Origin: an uncultured Eubacteriales bacterium
GTDB lineage: Bacteria > Bacillota > Clostridia > Oscillospirales > CAG-382
Direction: 5' to 3'
DNA: 64,000 bases
NCBI GenBank assembly: GCA_900548115.1
Contig: URJL01000002.1
Span: 17,619 to 81,618, forward strand
This document shows positions 43,689 to 52,093 of the stretch, piece by piece. A program made the position numbers and the translations under genes. How positions within the stretch are numbered: the stretch's first letter is position 1; every line of letters starts with the position of its first letter. The notes below the pieces were generated by a model. That model was not told the origin of the DNA and searched no databases. It saw only the letters and a list, made by a program, of their open reading frames with translations.

Positions 43689-43970
43689 TCAGAGCTTTTT
43701 GATCGAAAGAATGCGGATTCCGGAAATGTCTTTGCCGGTGTATTCCGCAATGGCTGCCGCGATCGCTGCGGCAAGCTCGGGTCTCGAGGGAATCTGCGCC
43801 GCGGCGGGAGCATTTGCGTTCACGCTCGTCTGCCGGACATCGGCACTTGCACTCGGCTTCTTTTCGAATTTGCGAATGCAAAAGCTCATGAACATGCAGA
43901 CGAAAATGATGCAAATAAGACCGACAAATACAACGCCCAGTCCCATCAGAATAACAAATCCATCGCTCAT
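43689..43970 (-). CDS. oadG: Decarboxylase gamma-like subunit
   Basis: This 93-residue protein has one N-terminal membrane helix (FVILMGLGVVFVGLICIIFVC) and a cytoplasmic tail. The OadG/MmdD pattern is visible: a helix followed by a charged linker and a C-terminal segment (ELAAAIAAAIAEYTG), which resembles the part that binds the alpha subunit. Gamma/delta subunits assemble the complex. It is the first gene of the operon, and AAATGGAGG precedes ATG 43970. The family is short and variable, so the assignment rests partly on position. Confidence 0.85.
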   Translation of the reverse strand: MSDGFVILMGLGVVFVGLICIIFVCMFMSFCIRKFEKKPSASADVRQTSVNANAPAAAQIPSRPELAAAIAAAIAEYTGKDISGIRILSIKKL

Positions 43971-44092
43971 AACTGTACCTCCATTTGAAATGTTCTATCA
44001 TGAACGGACCGTACGGAACCGTTTTGCTCCCTTTTTTGCGTGTTTGTTCGAAACAAAACAATGTCGGTAGATCCAAATTTCAGACATTATAC

Positions 44093-44121
44093 ATTATATA
44101 CCAATTGTTCGAAAAACACAA
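44093..44121 (-). promoter_or_regulatory. Promoter of the decarboxylase operon
   Basis: On the minus strand TTGTGT (44121-44116) and TATAAT (44098-44093) are separated by 17 bases. A second TATAAT lies eight bases further downstream. The repeated TGTTCGAAA near 44043 and 44106 may be regulator sites. Confidence 0.6.
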
Positions 44122-44190
44122 GAGCTTTTCCCGAATTTCGGAATTTTTTTTCAAAGTCCGCAAAATTCTTCGCCGTTTGTCCGATAAACC

Positions 44191-44219
44191 TTGCGAATTT
44201 CGGTGTAATTTGTTATAAT
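44191..44219 (+). promoter_or_regulatory. Promoter of the AraC-type regulator gene
   Basis: TTGCGA at 44191-44196 and TATAAT at 44214-44219 with a 17-base spacer. The divergent promoter at 44093-44121 is about 70 bases away. Confidence 0.75.
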
Positions 44220-44243
44220 ACCTTTGAAAAAGGGGAGATGGCT

Positions 44244-45119
44244 ATGTATAAATACATGTCGGGCAATTTTTTCACAAAAGACCGTGTGTACGTTAAGAAA
44301 ATTCTTTCCGAAACCGACACGGCGGAGGATATCCACACGCATGATTTTATCGAAATGGTCTACATTTTGAGCGGAACGGGAGCGCACAGCATTAACTCCG
44401 TTACCTATAATGTCAGAAAGGGAGACCTTTTATTCATCAATTACGGGGAAACACACTCTTTTACCGTCGGAAAAGACGGCATGACCTTTTATAACATTCT
44501 CATTCGCCCCGAGTTTTTCAGCGAAAACCTTTTGAATTCGGAAAACGCTTTTGAACTTTTGAGTCTCACTTCCTTTTCCGAACTGAGCCCGCTTGTCAAC
44601 CGTGAGTGTCCCTTTGTAAGCCTGAAAGGGGAGGATATCAAACGTTTTGAAACGCTGCTTGTCCTGCTTACGGAGGAATTTGAGGGAGAACGCAGCGGGA
44701 GGAAGACTATGCTTGCGTCGCTTATGACGGCGCTTATGACCTATACCTTTCGCGCCATGTCGCCCGATATTGCACAAAAACATGTGACCGATGATATTCT
44801 GCGTTACATCGAAGAGCATTACCATGAAAAGATCTCTCTGCGTGATCTTGCCGAACGAAGCTTTTACACGCCCTCTTATTTCAGCCGACTGTTTAAAGAT
44901 ACCTACAGCGTAACGCTGACCGATTTTTTGATCCGAACCCGCATCGAAAAAAGCTGTTCGCTTTTGAGCACCACTTCGCTTTCGGTCGAAGAGGTCTGCG
45001 CGTCGGTCGGATATACGGACAAAACCAAGTTTTACCGACATTTCAAAGAGATCACGCGGAAAACGCCCGCGGAATATCGACGCGAAATATCGAAACGAAG
45101 CAAAGTAGAAACAAAATAA
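44244..45119 (+). CDS. AraC-family transcriptional regulator
   Basis: The 291-residue regulator has an N-terminal cupin sensor (residues about 15-90, with HTHDFIEMVYILSGTGAHSI, whose His residues may bind a sugar or metal). The C-terminal double helix-turn-helix lies at about 185-285 (ISLRDLAERSFYTPSYFSRLF and VEEVCASVGYTDKTKFYRHF, the latter the AraC signature). ATG 44244 is preferred over ATG 44238 because it is six bases downstream of AGGGGAG. It is divergent from the decarboxylase operon and may control it (inference). Confidence 0.88.
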   Translation: MYKYMSGNFFTKDRVYVKKILSETDTAEDIHTHDFIEMVYILSGTGAHSINSVTYNVRKGDLLFINYGETHSFTVGKDGMTFYNILIRPEFFSENLLNSENAFELLSLTSFSELSPLVNRECPFVSLKGEDIKRFETLLVLLTEEFEGERSGRKTMLASLMTALMTYTFRAMSPDIAQKHVTDDILRYIEEHYHEKISLRDLAERSFYTPSYFSRLFKDTYSVTLTDFLIRTRIEKSCSLLSTTSLSVEEVCASVGYTDKTKFYRHFKEITRKTPAEYRREISKRSKVETK

Positions 45120-45243
45120 TTGATAAAATCGGTCGAAACGACCTATTCTTTAAAGTAAAATCGGGATAAAACCGCACATCCTTTCCTTTTCCCGCATATA
45201 CTGATATTGTCTTTTGATAAAATCAGCCGATAGGGGGATTTTT

Positions 45244-46059
45244 ATGTCCGCAACGCGTGCGGCGCAATCCGCGCCCGATCTTACTTACACAAAAAATCGA
45301 AAAGAACCCGCCGAAAATACATCGGCAAGCCCTCACAATAACACAACAGAAACTGTTCCGTCCGCCGTTCTTTCGCTCTCATCGCCGCAAGCCGTTCTGC
45401 TGCCCGACGGAACGCTGTCTTTGTTGCTTACCGTTCACAATACGGGAACCGTCCCGTTAAGCGGCGCGGTCGCAGAGGTTTGCTGTGACTGCACCGCTTT
45501 ACAGCCGATGCAAGGCTCGGCGTGGTTCTGCGGCGCGGACAGTGAGCCGACGCTTATCGTTCCGCGCCCGGACGACGGAATTATTCTTGATCTTCCGAGC
45601 GAAATCGGGGCGGGGCAGACCGTATATGCAGTACTTACCCTTTGTATGCACGAGTGTGATTTTCCCAAACAAGTAACACTGTCCGCCGTTTTATATGCCA
45701 ATCGCATGCAGACTGTTTCTTCGGAAAGCATCACTTTTCCCGTGTGCTGTGCAAATATTGAAACACGTAAAGAATGTGTTCGCGGAAGCAGCGTGGATCG
45801 CGCAACTTTTCGGATTATCCTGACAAATTCCGGGACGGGAAGCGCCTGCAACATTACGGTTGAGGATCTTTTGCCCGAGAGTTTCTGTGTCGAGCATGTT
45901 TTGTACGCAGGGTTTGAGCTTGCGGAAAACGTGCAGTACACGGTCGTTGGAACCAAAATCAGGATTCTTCTCCCGACCTGTATTCGCCCGCAGACGGCAG
46001 GCGAGATTACCGTGACGGGTCATTTTGAGAAAAATGATTCAAAAAACTCTTTCGCATAA
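45244..46059 (+). CDS. DUF11-like repeat protein, cysteine-containing, no signal peptide
   Basis: The 271-residue protein has a Thr/Ser/Asn-rich N-terminal tail of about 45 residues, then two beta-sandwich modules. The second, with RIILTNSGTGSACNITVEDLLPESF, matches the DUF11/conserved-repeat pattern. The first (LLLTVHNTGTVPLSGAVAEV) is similar. There is no signal peptide or membrane helix. There are about ten cysteines, including CCDC. In spore formers, leaderless DUF11 proteins are often found and could be spore-surface or cytosolic proteins; this is unproven. Start ATG 45244 after ATAGGGGG. Confidence 0.6.
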   Translation: MSATRAAQSAPDLTYTKNRKEPAENTSASPHNNTTETVPSAVLSLSSPQAVLLPDGTLSLLLTVHNTGTVPLSGAVAEVCCDCTALQPMQGSAWFCGADSEPTLIVPRPDDGIILDLPSEIGAGQTVYAVLTLCMHECDFPKQVTLSAVLYANRMQTVSSESITFPVCCANIETRKECVRGSSVDRATFRIILTNSGTGSACNITVEDLLPESFCVEHVLYAGFELAENVQYTVVGTKIRILLPTCIRPQTAGEITVTGHFEKNDSKNSFA

Positions 46060-46157
46060 ATAATTTTTTCCCGGACGGAACTTTTCCTTTTGCAATTCGT
46101 CTTATGAGACAGAACGGTAAAAATTGCCGCTCAGATCGCAATAGGGGAGGAATCGTC

Positions 46158-46358
46158 ATGAAACAATCGATCAAGCAGAATTTAATCTTCTTATCCGCAA
46201 CACTCATAATTTTCGGCGCACTTCGTGTTCTTGCGCCCGAAATTCGTCTTATGACGAACTCCGAAGCGGCCGTTCCGCTGTCGGCACTTTTGTCCGTACT
46301 CGTCGGATTTTTTGCCGAGGGAATTTACTGTGTAGGCAAAAAGATCAAAGCAAGATAA
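46158..46358 (+). CDS. Small two-helix membrane protein
   Basis: The 66-residue product has two hydrophobic segments (about residues 8-28 and 40-57) and a basic C-terminus (KKIKAR). A strong GGGGAGG site precedes ATG 46158. I do not recognise a family. It lies between the DUF11 gene and a bidirectional terminator. Confidence 0.65.
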   Translation: MKQSIKQNLIFLSATLIIFGALRVLAPEIRLMTNSEAAVPLSALLSVLVGFFAEGIYCVGKKIKAR

Positions 46359-46386
46359 AACTCCTTTTTCTTTCCAAAACCAAAAC

Positions 46387-46428
46387 AACAACAAAAGACA
46401 GCCGTTTTTGCGGCTGTCTTTTGTTGTT
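46387..46428. terminator. Bidirectional terminator
   Basis: An 18-bp stem (AACAACAAAAGACAGCCG and its complement) around a six-base loop. It ends the plus-strand small membrane protein gene and can serve the minus-strand thioesterase transcript from 46565. Confidence 0.85.
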
Positions 46429-46564
46429 TCGGCTATTATTCTTCTTATTCCAGATGCCATTTTGTATAGAGAATCGACGTATAGCCGTCAAAAGTTTTTC
46501 CATAATTATAATCACATTATACAATGCTGCACCGCAAAAAGCAATAGGCAGATAACATGTAAAT

Positions 46565-47296
46565 TTATTTCAGCAAAACAGCCGTAAAGCAGGTTGAATT
46601 TTGCGTGATGTTGGCAACACGAACATATACCGAATTATTTTCAACGGCATAATCAATCATCAGTTCATCATCGTAATGCGCTTCGTGTACATAATTGAGA
46701 TGGAATTCAGAATAATCAACCGAAAGATCATTTTCATACAGACCGTCGATTAAAAGGTCCATATAATGACAGTTGTTCAAGTGGTTATTGGAATCCAATA
46801 GGCTGTTGACAACGCGGACATTGTAATGATAATCACTGTTCTCGCGAACATCTGTTTTATCCGGAATAAAATCGCAAAGTCGCGTACCGATCGGAATTTG
46901 AATGGGAAGCGCATTGGGGCGCAAAATACGGCGGTCGGAATAGTGAATGATAACCCATGCAGTCGATGCCAGCACAAGAGTATTTCCGTTTTTGTCGGTA
47001 ACGGCAAAGTCACGGATAAAATACGGACCGTGAATCAGACTCGGCGACGTGCGGAAGGTGTACGTCCGATCGGCATACAGCGGTGCAGATTGCTTGATCG
47101 AATAGCGGCTGAGAACAAATACAATGTCGTTTTCACGCAAAAAATCATATGTGAGACCGAACATGTCCAAATTTTCCCGCGCGATCTGCTGGAAATACTG
47201 CATCATACAAGAAACGCGCAGTGTGTTGTTTTGATCCACATCATAGCTCGCAATTTTAATATCCCGAGAATAATTCGGGCTTTTTTCCTGATCCAT
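46565..47296 (-). CDS. Acyl-ACP thioesterase
   Basis: This 243-residue double hot-dog protein of the FatA/FatB-like bacterial family releases fatty acids from acyl-ACP. The catalytic N-x-H is in SLLDSNNHLNNCHYMDLL (about residues 168-180). The first hot-dog contains LRVSCMMQYFQQIAREN and the Trp-containing VLASTAWVIIHYSDRR. The start at 47296 follows GGAGGTTTC. It stands alone between a terminator and a region with inverted repeats (47344-47422). It could tune lipid or free fatty acid levels together with the FAS operon, but it has no copy of that operon's palindrome. Confidence 0.88.
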   Translation of the reverse strand: MDQEKSPNYSRDIKIASYDVDQNNTLRVSCMMQYFQQIARENLDMFGLTYDFLRENDIVFVLSRYSIKQSAPLYADRTYTFRTSPSLIHGPYFIRDFAVTDKNGNTLVLASTAWVIIHYSDRRILRPNALPIQIPIGTRLCDFIPDKTDVRENSDYHYNVRVVNSLLDSNNHLNNCHYMDLLIDGLYENDLSVDYSEFHLNYVHEAHYDDELMIDYAVENNSVYVRVANITQNSTCFTAVLLK

Positions 47297-47343
47297 ATGA
47301 AACCTCCGAGAATTTCAGTATCCGATTGATTGTTGTTTTGTAT

Positions 47344-47422
47344 TAGCAGAATCGCTCGAGAATTGGTTCTGCTATGCTTTCTGCCTTCCCCGAATTATAT
47401 AAAATTCTGATTTTATATAATT
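47344..47422. repeat. Two inverted repeats upstream of the thioesterase gene
   Basis: TAGCAGAA at 47344 pairs with TTCTGCTA 15 bases later, around a CTCGAG centre. AATTATATAAAAT (47393-47405) pairs perfectly with its complement at 47410-47422. Either may be an operator; the second could also be a weak hairpin after the DUF6873 gene. The gap from 47297 to 47458 holds nothing else that I see. Confidence 0.5.
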
Positions 47423-47458
47423 AGCCCTATCTGTTTTTGCGATTTGCCCGAAGACCTT

Positions 47459-48157
47459 TTACCCCTCCTCCTCGGCCGCAAGCAGACTTCCGTAATCATA
47501 AAGAGTACCCGTACCGAGCGATACCGGTTCTTTTCCGAATTGTCGGCAAAACGCGCGAATTTTTTCCGCTTCCGGATGAAGCGCGATGCGGCCGGTAAAC
47601 AGGACGGCATCTCCGATCGTGCCCGACGCGCCGCCGATAAAGCCGTATGGGAAAGGTTCGAGCGAGACGGAATGCGTCGTGAGCTTGAGGACGTTGTACC
47701 CTCGTGCGCACAGAGCTTTGGCGATCCCGTCGTCCTCGGTAATGATCGCTTTTTTTATTTCGTTTACGACGGTCATATTACACTTGACATATCCCTGACG
47801 AACGAATATCACATTCAACCCGCATTCGCGAGCAAACTTGAGCGCGGGTTTATAAACCGTCTTTTCGCAGCAGATAAAATCGTTTCCGATGCATACCGCG
47901 TTCAGCGCCGCCTCTTCGGGATATGAAAGCGGTTTGCTTCCCTGTGAAACGAAAACATCTTCCCCGTTCTCTCGAACAAATGTTTTTTGCCTTGCAAACC
48001 GTTTGCCGCATACAGACAAAATGTTCATATCGGGATGCGACGCAATGGGTCTGCCAAGAATTTCACATGCACTTACCGCAAGCGGTTCACAACCAAGATT
48101 TTTTAAATTTTCTTTGATCTCGGGCGTTATGCGATTATCGGTCCAAAGCTTTATCAT
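47459..48157 (-). CDS. DUF6873-family protein (GME-fold-like)
   Basis: The 232-residue cytoplasmic protein contains repeated alpha/beta segments such as NVIFVRQGYVKCNMTVVNE, AIITEDDGIAKALCARGYNV and FIGGASGTIGDAVLF. These fit the DUF6873 family with an amidinotransferase-like fold. No catalytic function is established. It overlaps radA by four bases (ATGA), so it is part of the cwlD-radA transcript. The C-terminus is acidic (AAEEEG). Confidence 0.65.
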   Translation of the reverse strand: MIKLWTDNRITPEIKENLKNLGCEPLAVSACEILGRPIASHPDMNILSVCGKRFARQKTFVRENGEDVFVSQGSKPLSYPEEAALNAVCIGNDFICCEKTVYKPALKFARECGLNVIFVRQGYVKCNMTVVNEIKKAIITEDDGIAKALCARGYNVLKLTTHSVSLEPFPYGFIGGASGTIGDAVLFTGRIALHPEAEKIRAFCRQFGKEPVSLGTGTLYDYGSLLAAEEEG

Positions 48158-49527
48158 GTGAACAGCTTCAACGCGTCAAACAGCGATTTCACCGGCACGA
48201 TCTGCGCTCCGAAATTCTTATTTTTCAGCAGTTTTACATAGTTTTTATACGGAATCAGAACACGCGAAAAGCCCAGTCGGACCGACTCGTAGATACGGTT
48301 TTCGATAAATCCTACGCCGCGGCACTCGCCCGAAAGACCTATCTCCCCTATCGCCACTGTATCGTCCGGAACGGGAATATCCTTATACCCCGATATCAGC
48401 GCAAGGCACGCCGCAAGGTCGCAGGAAGGCTCATCGATGCGCAAGCCGCCCGCAACGTTAATATAGACATCCTGAGAAGAGAATTTCAAGCCCAAGCGCT
48501 TTTCCAAGACCGCAGTCAGCAGCGACACACGGTTATAATCCAAGCCGGACGCCATTCGCCGCGGCGACGGGTATGCCGTAGTCGAGACAAGCGCCTGAAC
48601 CTCCGCCAAAATCGGTCTTGTTCCCTCCATCACGCACAGAGTACAGCTTCCCGATACCTTTCCCGTGCGCTCGGACAAAAGCATTTCAGAGGGGTTGTCC
48701 ACTTCGGTAAGTCCCTCTTCCCGCATCTCGAAAACGCCGATCTCGTTGGTCGAACCGAAACGGTTTTTCACCGCACGCAAAATACGGTATGCATGTTGCT
48801 TTTCACCCTCAAAATACAAGACCGTATCGACCATATGCTCCAATATTTTCGGTCCCGCAATGGCGCCGTCTTTATTGACATGACCGACGATAAGCACAGC
48901 ACTCCCGCGCGTTTTGGCAACGCGGATCAATTGCTGTGCCGAGCTTTTGATTTGGGATACGGTTCCCGGTGCGGACGATGAACTTTCGTCATACATCGTC
49001 TGGATCGAATCGATGATCACGACCTCGGGAGAAAGCATTTCGATCTCGTCACAAATGCTCCCGATCTCGGTCTCGGTCAGAATATACAGGTTTTCGGACA
49101 TGACCTCCAGCCGTTTGGCGCGAAGCTTGATCTGTCCCTGCGATTCCTCGCCCGAAACATATAAAAGCGTGCCGTTTTTTCCGAGACAGGCACAAACCTG
49201 CAGCAGCATAGTGGATTTTCCGATACCCGGTTCGCCCGACAAAAGCACGACCGAGCCTTGCACGATTCCGCCGCCGAGCACACGGTCAAATTCGTTGATC
49301 CCGGTCTGAATACGAATCTGCTTCGGAATTTCGATATTTTGGATCTTCACCGCTTCCGACGTGCTCTTCTGCACGTGCGAAACCACTTTTTTTGTTTTTT
49401 CGGTTGCCGCAGCCTGCGGCTCGGTCTCCTCCATGGTATTCCAGCTGTCACACCCGGGACACTTTCCGTACCATTTTGCCGAGCGATAGCCGCATTCGGT
49501 GCAGACAAATTCCGTTTTGTTTTTCAT
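48154..49527 (-). CDS. radA: DNA repair protein RadA
   Basis: The 457-residue protein is a RecA-like branch-migration ATPase. The zinc finger uses C9, C12, C23 and C26 (VCTECG and KCPGC). Walker A is GEPGIGKST at about residues 98-106. The RadA-specific KNRFGS (about 258) follows. The C-terminal Lon-like domain starts around residue 290. The start is ATG 49527 (MKNKTEFVCTEC); the longer frame runs into cwlD. It overlaps cwlD by four bases and DUF6873 by four. Confidence 0.95.
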   Translation of the reverse strand: MKNKTEFVCTECGYRSAKWYGKCPGCDSWNTMEETEPQAAATEKTKKVVSHVQKSTSEAVKIQNIEIPKQIRIQTGINEFDRVLGGGIVQGSVVLLSGEPGIGKSTMLLQVCACLGKNGTLLYVSGEESQGQIKLRAKRLEVMSENLYILTETEIGSICDEIEMLSPEVVIIDSIQTMYDESSSSAPGTVSQIKSSAQQLIRVAKTRGSAVLIVGHVNKDGAIAGPKILEHMVDTVLYFEGEKQHAYRILRAVKNRFGSTNEIGVFEMREEGLTEVDNPSEMLLSERTGKVSGSCTLCVMEGTRPILAEVQALVSTTAYPSPRRMASGLDYNRVSLLTAVLEKRLGLKFSSQDVYINVAGGLRIDEPSCDLAACLALISGYKDIPVPDDTVAIGEIGLSGECRGVGFIENRIYESVRLGFSRVLIPYKNYVKLLKNKNFGAQIVPVKSLFDALKLFT

Positions 49528-50312
49528 AACGATACATCCTTGTTTTCGTCGAGATACTGTAAAATAGAGGCAAAAAGCACATATGAAAGCTTTCCGCGAT
49601 ATTCTTCGGTGCACAAAAGCTTCGCTTCCGCTTCATTGGAAAGAAAACCGCATTCGGCAAGCACGGCGGGCATGGAAAGACTGTCTAATACCCGAATGGT
49701 TTTATCCGCGGTTTTGATCATGCGATTGTTGTCGGGCTGCAGATAGCGTTTGGCGTTTTCCTGCATCACCGTGCCGAGAAGCGCGCTTTGCGGATTGTTT
49801 TTCGAGCAATAGACCTGAAAGCCTTTATACTTGCGAATCGGAAATTTATTTTGATGAATGCTGACAAAGATCGCAGGCGAATACTGCTTCGCCTTCTCTA
49901 CGCGATTGGTGAGATCGTAATACTTCTTTCGGCTCTCCTGCCCCGCTTCGTACATCAATCGATCGTCCGAGCGTATCAAGACGGGCGTATAATCGGAAAG
50001 CGAAAGAAACTCGGAAAGACGTTTGGCAATGTCAAGATTGATGTCCTTTTCCGGGACGCCCGCGTCGCTGACGGCTCCTCCGTCTTCCCCGCCGTGTCCC
50101 GCGTCGATGATAATATAAAGCGCGGTTTTATCGGCTTCTTCGGTTCGAACCGAACGGTAAAGCTCCGCACACGAAAAAACGGGAAAGTTTCGAAGCGGAC
50201 AGGCAAAACGGGAGGAAAGCAAAATGATCAAGGCCGTTGCCGCAATGAACGACAGCACAAACAAAACCATTTTGAGCATATACGAAACGATCGGACGCTT
50301 TTTTGACAGCAT
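49524..50312 (-). CDS. cwlD: N-acetylmuramoyl-L-alanine amidase, CwlD type
   Basis: The 262-residue protein has an N-terminal membrane helix (about 11-33) and an Amidase_3 catalytic domain. Zinc ligands are seen as DAGHGGEDGG (His), DINLD (near Glu) and SIHQNKF (His), and AECGFLSN carries the catalytic Glu. It resembles B. subtilis CwlD, which makes muramic-delta-lactam in the spore cortex. This suggests the organism can sporulate. It lies first in the cwlD-radA-DUF6873 transcript. Confidence 0.88.
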   Translation of the reverse strand: MLSKKRPIVSYMLKMVLFVLSFIAATALIILLSSRFACPLRNFPVFSCAELYRSVRTEEADKTALYIIIDAGHGGEDGGAVSDAGVPEKDINLDIAKRLSEFLSLSDYTPVLIRSDDRLMYEAGQESRKKYYDLTNRVEKAKQYSPAIFVSIHQNKFPIRKYKGFQVYCSKNNPQSALLGTVMQENAKRYLQPDNNRMIKTADKTIRVLDSLSMPAVLAECGFLSNEAEAKLLCTEEYRGKLSYVLFASILQYLDENKDVSL

Positions 50313-50356
50313 ATCACCACTCCTTTATACCTCAGTATATGGGAGGGGCGGTGCAA

Positions 50357-50938
50357 TTATTTCTGATTTTTGTCGGTATTTCCGGTCGTGATCTTTTTCA
50401 GTCCCAGATTATAAGCGAACACACAAACGGCAAGCGTCAAAAATGTATAGCAAACAAAAGAAAGTCCGCTTGAGCTGAAAAAGGCACGGTAAAAGTCGGT
50501 GTCGCTTCCGTTGGTAAAGAAATAGTTATCCAGCGCATTATACATGCCATAGGTGAGAAAACGCGTGATCGTATCCAAGATCGAATAGGTCGCCTCGATC
50601 GCCTTTCCCGTCACCCCCGAAAGGCGAAGGATCGCATTCAGCAAAGCGATCAGAAAGCCGGGAACCGCGGCAATGCCGCAGTATTTCAGCGAAAGAAGCG
50701 GGTCGCGCTTCATGCGTCCGCCGTCAATGCGGATCGCGTCCTTAAGTCCGTCCTCGTGGATAAAGGTGAACAGAATAAAATAATAGAACAATAGTCCGAA
50801 AAGTCCGAGCGGCAAGAGCCAGCTGTGTCCCATCACAAGAGCGGTCGCCGACATCATAAATCCGAACAGCGAAAGCGCGATTTGATTGATGAGAAATTTT
50901 CCCATCAATCCGCCCTTTTCATGCATAAGTGTTTTCAT
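50357..50938 (-). CDS. Multi-pass membrane protein of unknown function
   Basis: The 193-residue protein has about five hydrophobic segments (about 16-35, 38-60, 85-108, 120-138 and 160-180) separated by short loops. The YIP1-like pattern is faint and I do not assign a family. ATG 50938 follows AAAGGAG, in preference to the internal ATG 50905. It lies between cwlD and a divergently transcribed recombinase gene. Confidence 0.7.
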   Translation of the reverse strand: MKTLMHEKGGLMGKFLINQIALSLFGFMMSATALVMGHSWLLPLGLFGLLFYYFILFTFIHEDGLKDAIRIDGGRMKRDPLLSLKYCGIAAVPGFLIALLNAILRLSGVTGKAIEATYSILDTITRFLTYGMYNALDNYFFTNGSDTDFYRAFFSSSGLSFVCYTFLTLAVCVFAYNLGLKKITTGNTDKNQK

Positions 50939-50965
50939 AAACAGACTCCTTTATTTTGATTCATC

Positions 50966-50994
50966 TTGAATTTGTTTTCAAACTGTGGTAAAAT
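50966..50994 (+). promoter_or_regulatory. Promoter of the intact recombinase gene
   Basis: TTGAAT at 50966-50971 and TAAAAT at 50989-50994 with a 17-base spacer. Confidence 0.7.
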
Positions 50995-51047
50995 ATATGT
51001 GCAGACGACTTTTGTCGGCACAACCTCATCGTTTCGGAGGAAAAAAC

Positions 51048-52043
51048 ATGAAATTCGACGACGCACCGCAGTCGGTGGTCAACTTTTTGGCATACAAAAG
51101 TACAATTCAAGGTCGTTCCGACCTGACCGTCTTTCAATATTATCACGATCTCCGCCATTTTTTCCGCTATACGCTGAAAAATAAATATCCGGAGCGATAC
51201 CGTGATACCGACGTGCCGGACATTCCTTTTTCCGACTGCACCGAACAGGACGTTCTGGAAACCAAATCCGCCGACATTTACAATTTTTTGTTATATACCA
51301 AAAACGAATGCGGCAATCAAAACGCGGCGCGTGCGCGAAAGCTTTGCACACTGCGGGCTTTCTTCGGCTTTATGACCAATAACTTTTTCATGGAGAAAAA
51401 TCCGACCGAGCGCATCGAATCGCCCAAACGGCAGAAAAAGCTGCCGAAGTATCTGACGCTTGAAGAATCGATACAACTGCTGGACAGCATAAAAGAGCCG
51501 AATTATCGGCGGGACTATGCGATACTCACGCTGTTTTTGAACTGCGGACTTCGCGTATCCGAGCTTGCCGGCATATCCCTTAAGGACATAAGTCCCGATT
51601 TTTCGTCGCTCGTCGTCACGGGAAAAGGCAGCAAACAGCGCAAGATCTATCTGAACGATGCCTGCAGGCAGGCACTGAAAAACTATCTCGCGGTCCGTCC
51701 CCGGGATGTCAAGGCAAAGGACAGCGGTGCTCTTTTCGTCTCACGCAACCGCAACCGCCTGAGCGTAAAAACGGTACAGGCAATGGTCTATAAGCGTCTG
51801 AAGGAGGCGGGGCTCGGCGACCGCGAAATGTCGGTACATAAGCTGCGCCACACAGCCGCGACCCTGATGTATCAGCATGGACACACCGATGTGCGGGTGC
51901 TGAAAGACATTTTGGGGCACGAGGATCTTTCCACAACGCAGATCTACACGCACATAAGCGACGAGCAGATGCAGCGCGCCGTCGATTCAAATCCGCTTGC
52001 GGCGCACAAAGCGAAGAAAAATCAAAGCGGAAACGAAAACTAA
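51048..52043 (+). CDS. xerD: Tyrosine recombinase, XerC/XerD type
   Basis: The 331-residue integrase-family protein has an N-terminal SAM-like core-binding domain (residues about 10-140) and a catalytic domain with all six active-site residues visible: R169 (CGLRVSEL), K193 (TGKGSKQR), H264 and R267 (VHKLRHTAAT), H291 (LGHEDLS) and Y300 (TQIYTH). Xer proteins resolve chromosome dimers at dif. It is a free-standing gene with its own promoter and terminator and is not inside a mobile element. ATG 51048 follows CGGAGG. Whether it is XerC or XerD is not certain; the symbol is a best guess. Confidence 0.85.
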   Translation: MKFDDAPQSVVNFLAYKSTIQGRSDLTVFQYYHDLRHFFRYTLKNKYPERYRDTDVPDIPFSDCTEQDVLETKSADIYNFLLYTKNECGNQNAARARKLCTLRAFFGFMTNNFFMEKNPTERIESPKRQKKLPKYLTLEESIQLLDSIKEPNYRRDYAILTLFLNCGLRVSELAGISLKDISPDFSSLVVTGKGSKQRKIYLNDACRQALKNYLAVRPRDVKAKDSGALFVSRNRNRLSVKTVQAMVYKRLKEAGLGDREMSVHKLRHTAATLMYQHGHTDVRVLKDILGHEDLSTTQIYTHISDEQMQRAVDSNPLAAHKAKKNQSGNEN

Positions 52044-52057
52044 AAGAAAAACAGCTT

Positions 52058-52084
52058 AAAAACGCGACTTAAGTCGCGTTTTTT
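52058..52084. terminator. Bidirectional terminator after the recombinase gene
   Basis: AAAACGCGACTT and AAGTCGCGTTTT form a hairpin, followed by T-rich sequence. It also lies just before the end of the minus-strand gene at 52094. Confidence 0.85.
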
Positions 52085-52093
52085 ATCGCCGAT

